Positions 10,176 to 21,600 of a stretch of 39,392 bases of DNA are shown piece by piece. A program made the translations under genes and the position numbers. The notes beneath the pieces were generated by a model. It saw nothing but the letters and a program-made list of their open reading frames with translations, had not been told where the DNA came from and ran no database searches. Source of the stretch: Apostichopus californicus (Eukaryota > Echinodermata > Holothuroidea > Aspidochirotida > Stichopodidae); NCBI GenBank assembly GCA_020650975.1, contig JAIPMN010044560.1:1-39392 (forward strand), given 5' to 3'. Positions within the stretch are counted from its first letter, which is position 1. Each line of letters opens with the position of its first letter.

Positions 10176-13100
10176 GACAGTTTAGAGAGCTATTAACATT
10201 ACAAAATTGTCCTAACTGGCTGGTTTTCACACTGTTACAGTAAACTTTGAACTTAAATATCAATATCAAGGAACAAGTTTGGGTTTCTTTGCTTACAATT
10301 TTAGCTTGCTAAAAGCTTGGGGGGGGAGGGGGAAGGGGGGGGTGATACAGGTGAACTTAACACAGTTAAAATCATTTTTGACATTTTTTGGTTTTTGATG
10401 CACTGGGATCAAGTTTGTTTCCTTTCACTAGTCTTGCTTTCAAATTTCTCAACATTTATTTTTTCCGATTTTGTAAAAGTTGTTTTATATTTCTTTTTCC
10501 TGGTTTGGGCACGGTTATGTTGTTTTGTCTGATAAATCAGATGCTATCATGTGTTTCCATGTTTCGTATTTGCATTTCAAGTTTTATATTAGAGAAGTTT
10601 TGTTTGCTGTAAATGTTGGGGATTGTGGAAAATCATTTCAGAAATGCTGCTCCTTCCTTTGCTTAATTTACAGTCATATTTGTGAGAAAAAAAATTCTAC
10701 CATTTTTTTTTTTTTTTTTCAATTTAAGGGTTGGAGAACTACGAAGTGTGTGTCATTTGCAATACAATACATAGTAGTTACAATCCTGTTTCATTTCTCT
10801 ATTTCATTTGATTGTAGATTCATGGGTTCCCCCCCCCCCTCTTTTCTTCTCAACTAGAAGAAGGGCTGTATTCAATCGCCGAAACAAATTGTAGCTAAAC
10901 ATGTCGGAAAAAGAGTAAAAAAAGTTGCACAGAAGCTGACTTTCATATGATACAAATGCAATACTGCAATAGACCTTAAGGGTTCCCCTACCCCTCTTAT
11001 CTTAACATACCCATGTGCTGTTTGCAATTGATTCTTCCTGACAGTATATGTAGGTCCGATCATTTCCTGAAGCCGTGCAGGTGCTCATGCAGGCGAGCTT
11101 ACTGAGGTCAGAGTAAAACATTGATGTCAAAGGTCATCAGTACTGGCCGCAAATTTGATCATACTAGAAAACTTGAAAAAACATTCAAACAGATTTTACT
11201 GGCAGTTCTGAATATCTTCAAATCACATCCAGACGTTTTAAGTGTTGAATTAGACAATTCAATATTTCAGACGGGAAAAACTACTTTGTGGTTGGCAGTA
11301 AAATGACAAAATTGGAACATCAGCGACTATTTTTGACTTTCTAGCACATTTTGGGCTAATACTGACGACCTTTATAATGTAGATAAGGTGATGGGTAATG
11401 TATAGGAATTTTAAGGATTTAGCCATATTGATTTAATTAAGGCAGTTCTTTGAATTCATGACTTTGTGACCAATTCATAATACAATGGCTGCCAGAGTAA
11501 CTGCATTTACTATTACTAGATGACCTTGAAGGTTTGTCAAAGCACCCCCCCCCCCTCTTCAACAGCTTCCACACCAGCCTAGAATGGTATTTATGAGAAT
11601 GTGGGAATCTCATCTGTTTACATATAGAAGCATCTCAAAAGGTTCTGAAGTGTTCGAAAGGCCAGCAGTGTAATAGTGGCATGTGCTTATTTCTGCAGTG
11701 TTTTCTTTCCTTAAAACAATCGGCATTAAGTTCCCTTCTTCAACATGTGGTCTTGAGGAGGTCTAACTTAACTGTTGAACTAGTTCCCAACATTGTTTAT
11801 ACATTTGGAACTAACATTTAGCACAAATTTTAATATTCATGCAAAAAAAAAAAAAAAAACTTCACAACATCTTACACAAATAAACGCAAAAATAAAAACA
11901 TAGTTTTCATAAACAGATGTGACTTCCTGTATTTCTGTTCTGTTTTTATCAACCATTCATAAGGTGTACAACCTCAACATAGGAACCTCCTTTGTAGAAA
12001 TACTTTAAATCTAGTAATAATAACTAAATTCACTGTCCTAATTAATACTTACATCCATCAATTAATTTTGCCATCACACTTCTGTATGAAATAACGGCCC
12101 TTCCACATTCTGTAGCACAGTGTTGAACATCACTGCAGCGATATTCAAACAGACATAATTTAAAGTACTAATCAGAGACAAATTCTCACCTTATATAACA
12201 TGTTATGATTGAAACAGATTGATAAGAATATTCTCATATCTTATTATTATTTGACGAAAAGAAAAAAAAAGAACACACCTAGCCAAATAGAACAAAACGA
12301 ATAAACTTTTTTATGCACTCAGGTAATACAATGTCCAACCTTTAGTAAGTTGCGTATCTGTACAACTATCCGAAAACAATACAAACGCCAAGTCCATCGG
12401 TGAGTGCCGATGATTCAAAACCCAATTTGCCTGTTTATCCACCAATAAGAAACTAAATGCAGGGCTAAGGATGTAAAGCTAATGCAGTAATGCATCCATA
12501 CACATGTGATTCATCTTTTCGGCAATAACCTAGCACGAATAAGAGGCTGCCATAAAGACCTCTTTAATATAAAAAAAAGCATTAAAGCTCACAGACCCTA
12601 CCTACCTCCAGAGTGGTGCCACCAAGCTAGCCACCCACCCCTCCCCATCCAAGGATATAAATATGGCACCGAGCATGCAAAAAAATGTTGTCAATCACTT
12701 AGTGAAGAGGTTCAACAGTCCATGCAAGGAAAGATTTAACTATTATGATTTAACAGAAAAGAATGGCACCAAACACACCGGACTAAATTCAAAACCTCAA
12801 AATAACCTGATTTAAAAGAAATAGCAAATTCTACACAACACCACCAATACATGACGTATAAATTGTTCTTAAATTTGACAATATGCGTGAAGCCAATAGA
12901 TTAACAAATCCCTTCACCTCCCCCACCCACCCACCACCCCCTCACAACTATAAAGGAAGGGAAAAGGCATAATTGTACCTGATTAAGAGAACTGCCCAAC
13001 ATTTCTTATTTTGATCTCTACAACCCGACCCCTCAAAAATACACATTTCTTTTCATGACATGTTCTTGAGCACATAGGCTTTCTACATTTGATATATTTA

Positions 13101-14816
13101 TCAGCTTTTCTCATGCAAGCCGTAGGATTATTTCTCTTTTTTTTTCTTTTGTCTCTCTAGTCAGCTGAAAGGATATTATAACGTAGACAGGTCAAGTTCA
13201 TTTCATTTGACTAACATGAAAGTAACAAGAGATTACTGAACATTAACTAACCCAAACCTAGAAATTCTCCCTCCCTCCCTCAGTGCACCTCCCCCTAAAA
13301 CAAGAAAAGAAAGACAAAACTCAAATCAACCAACATTATAACAAATTCCGTTTCGGAAGCAAACAGAAACGGTATAATATCATTATTTTATCATTTTTGT
13401 TCATAGATATATATAGATATATATATAGGTTTATATACACACCAATGAAAGGATTGATTCATACCGCTCATTGCACGTTCTCTTCGATACTTGGAAATTA
13501 ACAAATTTACCAGCTAAAGACATGTATGCAATAAATTTCAAGGTTCTGTTCAACCTAGACTGAAAATGTAAGGCAAATGTTCTATCATTATAATACACCA
13601 AACCTGAAAAATCCCTTTGTCAATGGCTATATATTTTTCCCTATGCCAATTGCATTCCTTTTTCTTTCAGCTGTGCAATTAAACATGCACTGATGATGCA
13701 AATTTTTTAATTTGTTAAGGAGGAGGTCGAGGAAGGGGTGATGGGGGGGGGGGAGGGAAGGGGTTGTCAGCCCAAAACTCTTTCAACATCAGCTTGAGGA
13801 AAGTATTCATACAGTCCATTGCATGATCAGTTATATGGAGTCAGGTCACACCATGGTGGTCCTTAAACTGAGTTTAAAGAATTGTGTAAAACCCCTGCTT
13901 TTACAAAGCTTGTCAACACACACTGTCCCTCCCCTGGCCCCCCCCCTCCCCACACCCAACCCCCATCATATTTATCAACCCTCTTCAAATGTTGTTCTGC
14001 TTATTTTATATACTTAACAAAATGGACATAGATTGAAATGTCTTACCCAATCTTTCATCCTAGCATACAACCATCAAATTTCAGTCAACAAATATAATTC
14101 ATACAATTTCTCCAGCTAAGTTCAAGACAACCAAACCCTTTGTGGCAGGCAGGGAATAAGTTTCTACTCAACATTTGTGTAGCAGCTCTGAAATTGTCTT
14201 TTATAAAACACCATGGTTACCATGTACAAAAAAAAAAAACCCACTATAAATCTAAGAATGTGTATAGCAACTTGACCATTTGCATAGCATTTTGCAATGT
14301 GAAACTAGACACGGAATTCCCTCTGTAGTCCATGTCTCCACTATGACATTAATCAAGAGGTGGCTTAAACAGGAGTCAATCCCTAAAAAATATTATTTTT
14401 GATTTGAAAATAAATCAGTTTCTCTTTTGGTACTATCTTGTCTTTAAATTTGTCACTTGTTTTTTTTTCCAAATATTTGAAGACTTTTGTGAGCTTGAGT
14501 TTTGAGATACATCCCCCAGTTAATAAAAGTATAATTCTAAACTGACACACACTATACTTAATTTCAAACAAATTAGTAAACAATGATTCTTCCAGCATTT
14601 TTGATGTACAAATACTCCATCCATTCTTCTCATCTCTCAGAAGAACATTCCAAAAGTTGCAATTTTACTTCGCTGTGTTCCGCTCGCGTTCGTTCAACTC
14701 CTATGGAACATCACTCACTTTGTCAATCTCTCAACCTCTCGTATGCACACCAGGCCATCGGTGGCTGTCTGAAGTTTTTTTTTTCAGCATTTTGAAAATC
14801 AATTTCAAAAGTCGAT
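10176..14816. other. Intergenic region and probable ATP13A1 3' UTR, no recognisable gene
   Basis: Contains G-rich tracts (10319-10342, 13719-13765), C runs (about 10830, 11548, 13938), a T17 run near 10703, an A17 run at 11843-11859 and short AT stretches. The ATP13A1 3' UTR starts at 14816 on the - strand; its length is unknown. The longest frame (10480-10857 +) is low-complexity. Confidence 0.5.
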
Positions 14817-14924
14817 TCACTCTGCTTTCAATTTTGATGTTCCCAGACAAAATTGGAGAAATCTGTCCACCATAAGAGCGGCCACGCAGTCAATCAGTAG
14901 TACCTTCAACAGGAGCGTGCGATA
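14817..14924 (-). CDS. ATP13A1: ATP13A1 exon 27 (M10 and stop)
   Basis: Acceptor 'tctgtttacag'; reads [20 protein letters not shown] then [15 protein letters not shown] and TGA. Matches the human C-terminal D..LALL.DR.LQF.LGT.KLK. Confidence 0.94.
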   Translation of the reverse strand, partial: YRTLLLKVLLIDCVAALMVDRFLQFCLGTSKLKAE

Positions 14925-17900
14925 CTGTAAACAGAAATTAAAAAACGTCTGGTCAAAAGTTACCAAAATTTTTCCTATTGGTGTGTGAAACAGTCAAACG
15001 TAAAGATTGTAATGATATAGTTAATAATGCATGTGGTAAGTCCCGGTGATTGTTGGCAACAGTATAAGTGTAAATTATTGCAATGACCAGGATAGCTTAA
15101 AAAAACATAAATTCAGTAGAAATCAACTTATCAAATCAAACTGATATGTCAACTTTAAGGAATTGTTTAGCAACCATACCTCACAGACAATTAACAACAG
15201 ATAGTTAAGATACCTCACAGGCAACTAAAAACAGATAGATAACATACCCTCACACAATATTAACAACAGATAATGAACATGTCTCACAGGGATTAACAAC
15301 AGATAGTTAACATACCTCACATGCGATTAACAACAGATAGTTAACTTACAGAGAAATAACAACAGATAGTGAACATACCTCACAGGGAAATAACAACAGA
15401 TAGTTAACATACCTCACAGGGAAATAACAACAGATAGTTAACATACCTCACAGGGAAATAACAACAGATAGTTAACATACCTCACAGGGATTAACAACAG
15501 ATAGTTAACATACCTCACAAGCAATAACAACAGATAGTTAACATACCTCACATGCGATTAACAACAGATAGCTAACTTACAGAGAAATAACAACAGATAG
15601 TTAACATACCTCACAGGGAAATAACAACAGATAGTGAACATACCTTACAGGCAATAACAACAGATATTTAACATACCTCACCGAGAAATAACAACAGATA
15701 GTGAACATACCTCACACAATATTAACAACAGATAGTTAACATACTTCACAGGCAATAACAACAGATAATTAACATACTGTACCTCACCGAGAAATAACAA
15801 CAGATAGTGAACATACCTCACACAATATTAACAACAGATAGTTAACATACCTCACAGGGAAATAACAACAGATAGTTAACATACCTCACAGGGAAATAAC
15901 AATAGATAGTTAACATACCTCACAGGGAAATAACAATAGATAGTTAACATACCTCACAGGGAAATAACAACATAACATACCTCACAGGGAAATAACAACA
16001 GATAGTTAACATACCTGACACATTATAAACAACATATAGTTAACATACCTCACAGGGAAATAACAACAGATAGTTAACATACCTCACACAATATTAACAA
16101 CAGATAGTTAACATACCTCACACAATATTAACAACAGATAGTTAACATACCTCATAGGGAAATAACAACAGATAGTTAACATACCTCACAGGGAAATAAC
16201 AACAGATAGTTAACATACCTCACAGGGAAATAACAACAGATAGTTAACATACCTCACAGGGAAATAACAACAGATAGTGAACATAACTCACAGGGAAATA
16301 ACAATAGATAGTTAACATACCTCACAGGCAATTAACAACAGATAGTTAACATACCTCACAAGGAATTAACAACATATAGTGAATATACCTCACATGCAAT
16401 TAACAACAGATAGTTAACCTACCTCACAGGGAAATAACAATAGATATTGAACATACCACACGGGGAAATAACAACAGATAGTTAACATACCTCACAGGTA
16501 AATAACAATAGATAGTTAACATACCTCAAAAAGAATTGACAACAGACAGTGAACCTACCTCAGGTGGGAACTCAATCACAGAAAACTGATCTGAAACTTC
16601 AGGAACTATTCCCAGTGTGAGAGACACGATTGCAATGATTGAAAACATCAGGCTGTATAGAAGGGGTTTGTTATCTTTCAAGCTCTCCATAAACGGGTGA
16701 CCCTGGAAGTAAGAAACAAAATTGGAAATTGAGAGAAGACATCAAAACAAACTGCCATAGTTGATAGACTAGTTCAACACAATGAAAGGTTTTTATGATT
16801 TCATGTTATTTCCATATCCTTGTTTCCCGGGTAAATTTCAGATTTTATATCTGTAGAGATGTTTGGAGAGCATATTGCATGCAGTGTTCCCCCTTTCCAT
16901 GCCCCTACGTGGTACCAGACCATCATCCCCTTCCCCTATATAGTACCTAGCCTATATAGTACCTAGCCTATATAGCCTAGCCTATATAGCCTAGCCTATA
17001 TATTACCTAGCCTATATAGTATATAGCCTATACCTAGCCTATAGAGTACCAGACCAAACAGTTAGTTTCTCATGTATAGACGAATCAACTTCCAGAGTAT
17101 AACAGAACAGACAAAATATGATAAAGGTAAAGAAAAGAAGAAGACAAAGAATGTGACCTCTGACCTTGTAGTTAATAGCAAATGTGTTGACTTGGAGCAT
17201 CATAGATATTATGTACACAGTGCTGTTCAGAATATTTGGTTGAAATTCTGCATCTAAATCTGGAAAGCCAGACTCCCTGGTAAAATAAAAAGAAAGAAGA
17301 AAATAACAAAAATGGATAAAGTCCTAAATAGGATTTTCTTTGAAAAGCAGTAGCCTATACAATTAACTCATGAAGGGCAGGGCAGATACAGGATTCTACA
17401 CAGAAGGGGGTGTGACCCTGAGGTCCTTGAAGGTAACTGGCAAGAAAGGTGGTACGGTCCAACCCCCTCCACCCCCCCCCCCCAAAAGAAAATCAACATT
17501 GTAAACTAAGAAACATACTCTACATTCCACAAACTAACTGAAGGTTGTATTTATGCAGGTTGCAAGAAATACATCACCACTGTTTTAATCTTAATTATAA
17601 CAGCAATATTTAATTATTTAATTATAACAGCAATACTGGTGTTTTGGTCGTTAGTATGCTTGGTTTAAAAAGTCAAATTGCTTGTTTCACATAAATGCAT
17701 CCAAGCCAACTTCTAATGAAGGGAAGTGAAATATAACACATTGTGAAATGCTGCAGGATACCACTGCCATCAGAAAGACCACGTCGTTTTTAAAATCAAA
17801 ACAAGGGTGAGCTGCGGTCCCTCGTTGCAAGAGTCAAAAGGTTTGAGAAGCACATGTTGCTACAGTTTATAACACAAGCATGGTGGTATGTTGCCAATGT

Positions 17901-18622
17901 GAACTGCAAAGTTGACCAACCTTAAGGGCATCCTTGATTTTGCTTCAGAGACTAGTTTCATTAAGCACCAGAAATGGACTCCAAACTGAAGTAGAACAGT
18001 AAGGACTGTATACAGGTTGAAGATGTTAGGTAGAGGTCGGTTCTTGGACAACGTTTTCAAAGGCTGAAATGAAGCAGAAACATATCTGTATAGAAGCAAA
18101 TCAATCATGATCAAGATGCTAAAAACCAAAATATGAAGTTTGGAATAATTCTCGAAAGGAAATTTGGTATTCCGTCGTTAATAATCATCAATAACACAGA
18201 GTTCTAAACACTTTTTTTGAATATCATACCTCCCAGCGGCAGGCGCTTCAACAAAATAAATGTTTTTTTAAAGGCTTTGATCATGAAATTAAAGGATTTT
18301 AAAGGTCCAAAATGAAGTTGATTTGTAACATACTCACCATCTATGCCCATTGTTTTTACATCATCTGTGGCCCTTAATTAAAATACCTGACTTACATTAA
18401 CTGTTGTTTGTAAGTCTGTTTTTGTTTCACTGCATGAATCATGCCTGGCTATCCACAAAAACTTTATGGCCAATGGTTAGCATGACTGAATACAATATTT
18501 CTACTCTAAACTAAATCTTTAAAATATTTTATACTTAATATAAAAATAAAGGTTTTGAAAAATAAAGAGCTGTATTTGAAATAAAGATTTTTATAGGTAT
18601 TAAGGCTTCGCTGGGAGGTCTG

Positions 18623-18661
<39 letters not shown>

Positions 18662-21600
18662 AGCTATCGTACTTCTTACCTTAGACCTTGATATGAATAG
18701 GAAACAGCCAGCCAATAGAAGCCCCTGTAAAGTAGCCTGACCATCACTGAACTTGACACCGTCTAAATAGAGCACACTTTGACTGTACGCCAATATGAGA
18801 GCGTTCAGTGCTAATATTTTAAACATCTGCAGTGTGGTCACTAAAGTACAGCGACCCTGCTTGACAATATGACAGACTGTAACAGAGAAGAGAAAGAGAA
18901 ACTGTTTCGTTATCATTTGAATTTGTACTCCCAGAGCTACGGAAAATGTCAAATTATACGCAGAAATGCTTTTCGACTGAGAAAATGGATGACGGCATCA
19001 CAAGTGAATTTAACTAGCAGAAGCTAGAGTAGGTATGCATAGTGATGAGATGCATAGTGATTAGCATAAAGTATGCACTGTGATGGTGGCATCACCAAGG
19101 ATTGACTCATCAGACTATAGAGAATCTACTTCAGATGAGAATAATGCCTGCATCGCCTATGACTGAAGCACCACCAATTACAGAATGCACCTTAAATGTT
19201 TATAGTGATGCTGGCATCACCAAAGACTGATTCACAAATTATGCAGAATCTAAAATTTTAACGACAGTGATGCATGCATCACCAAGGACTGACTGACTCA
19301 CCGCACTGTATAGAATCTAGTTTAGATGTGAATGGCGATGCTATACTGGCATCGCCGAGCTTCACTATCTGAGGCTGGTCTTGTTCTTCTAGCTCCTTCA
19401 TCATGGCATTTAATTTTTTCTGGGTCTACAAAAAAAATAGTTTAAATATAAGCAATGTCATTTTAATAGAAACTACTGAGTAAGTTTGAGATCTCTATTA
19501 TGCAATTTTTTAAAAAAACATAGCTTCCTTTTCTCTCTCATATGTAAATTTGGATTCCACTCACCCTTGTCAGATCTTCTCCCCTAGCACGGCGAGGACC
19601 AGCCCTTCCCGCTAAGTGTCTGGTTTTGTCTTCATTACGACCTTTGACCCCATCGTTCTTATGTGACCTGGCGTCGTCTTTCAGCTTATGGTTATCCGAC
19701 CTTCTTCTGGCTGATACAATCTGGAGAGGTTTCACACCGTCAGCAGAAGTTCCATCCACGGAAGTACCGTCCGTCTGATGAAAGAGGCGAGAGGAAACGA
19801 CTTTAAAAGGACAGTGTCCAACATTTGCAGGATATTTTCACCACAAACTAGTATAAAGTCATATATTTGAAACATGCTGTATTGCAAATATATGAATTTT
19901 ATATCAAATTTAGAGCTGTTTGGGGGAATTAATGCATCTGGCAACTCAAGAGTGACATTGTCATGGTAACAGGGCTGAAAATATCTTTGTGTGTAAAGTA
20001 CATTGTATACAAGGTAAGCATATATATGCATGAATGGGGAACAGGACTCCTCCATTCAATGAACCATAAGTTAGGTACAGATCCCTTTCCACCGATTTAC
20101 TTCTGGATATCAGTTTCTTCAATTTGCAGTGTCGCAAAACATTTGTTCACTACTCCCTCATAGTGTCCTTCCACACATAGCACTACTGGGAAATGCACAC
20201 ATTCCGACTATGACACCCTACAGAAACAAGTGTTTTCCTGTTTTCTTGTGAATGTTCTTCAAGGACAAATGGTATTTACATAGTGAAAATGTGAAAATAC
20301 TTATTAAAAGATTGTAATGAACCAATCCAACAACATATTTGCATAGGTTTCAGGAGACTTTTCTCTGTTAAAATATTATTGCAATTTATAATGTAAGTGG
20401 AACTTTTAACATTTCCGGGAAACAAATTGCAGTAAATTGAGTATTAAAATTATACAAACCTCATCTTTCGGTTTCTTCCTATAGTTAAGAGACAATGGTG
20501 CTTTTGACAATAGAGCAACACCTGAAAAGAAAGGAAAAACGAAAATGAAATGTTAAAACATTGTAATGTTAGCCATGAGTAACCCATCTGTAAATCTTTT
20601 GCATCATGCCAATTATCTAGCAGTATTTTAAATTTATGCCTTTCTCTTTGTTTGAAAATTCAGTTCAAGACAATGTGGTTTTTGTAGTCTCTTCAAAAAA
20701 AATACCAAAGTGAGTAAAAAGTGAAAGTGAAAATGAAAGTGAGAGTTAAAAGTGAGTAAAAAGTTGGCTCCATCTGCCCAGCCATAGTCTTTGTCATGTA
20801 TGTATGTATGTATGTGTGTATGTATGTATGTATTTTAGATCCTCCAGCAAGCAAAAACTGGAGACATGCCAGTTTAGGTTCACAATGTGTGACTTGGGGC
20901 TTGTAAGTGCACAGCTGATAAATGTGATAGGAAATGAAAGAAGACAATCATGGTAAAAAACAGTGGTATTCAAGCTAACCTTGAGCCTCCCCCCCCCTAA
21001 CCCCCTCCTCATCACCTCTCACCTCACCCTTCTTAATATACACCTGTTTGTAGGTATCCAATGCCATTTGTCTTTCATTAGTATCATTCACAGAGTAAAC
21101 AGTTTTTCAAAGCAAACTCCATATGACTAGATTAGAAGGAAGGGAAGAAAGTATATATATAGAAAGCTTTCATCTCCTGAGTGATAGGAAACAACAGCTA
21201 TCAGATATTAAGACAGATCAGCTTCTAATAGTGAAGAAGTCAACAAGCAAGTTTCTTGTTACCACAGTTAGGCTTATATCCATGAGTACATCAGAAAGTA
21301 AATGCACTAGGTGTCCAGTTGTCTCATGATCGCTGAAACGTGTGAAACTCTGAGTAACAACTACTAGTGTTCCACTGGTCTCAACTATTATCACCAATGC
21401 TTCGCTCTGTCCACTGGACATAGAGCACTCTGTGCCAAGATAGATGCCAACCAACCAAACATATATATATCCTTCACGAACAAGACCATTTGGTATGGAT
21501 ATTTATGAGCATAGATGTTGCTAATTGGGCGAAGCAAGAGGGCGTCTAAGAATATCATGACCACACATGATAGTTCCAGACATGACAACATCACTCTCAC

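Noticed and set aside
10480..10857. 125-codon open frame on the + strand
   Set aside because: Phe-rich, low-complexity product from T-rich DNA, overlapped by other random frames; no family resemblance.
15170..16558. CRISPR-like array of short repeats
   Set aside because: Units are contiguous variants of one 34-bp sequence with no unique spacers, inside a eukaryotic intron.
17260..17276. Alternative acceptor 'tttccag' ten bases inside exon 25
   Set aside because: Using it would shift the frame out of the conserved NSTVYI...TFAINYK; the upstream acceptor fits the exon 24 phase.
19538..20055. Overlapping - strand frames around exon 21 as a separate gene
   Set aside because: Only the 19565-19774 part has good splice sites and frame continuity with ATP13A1; the rest is intron.
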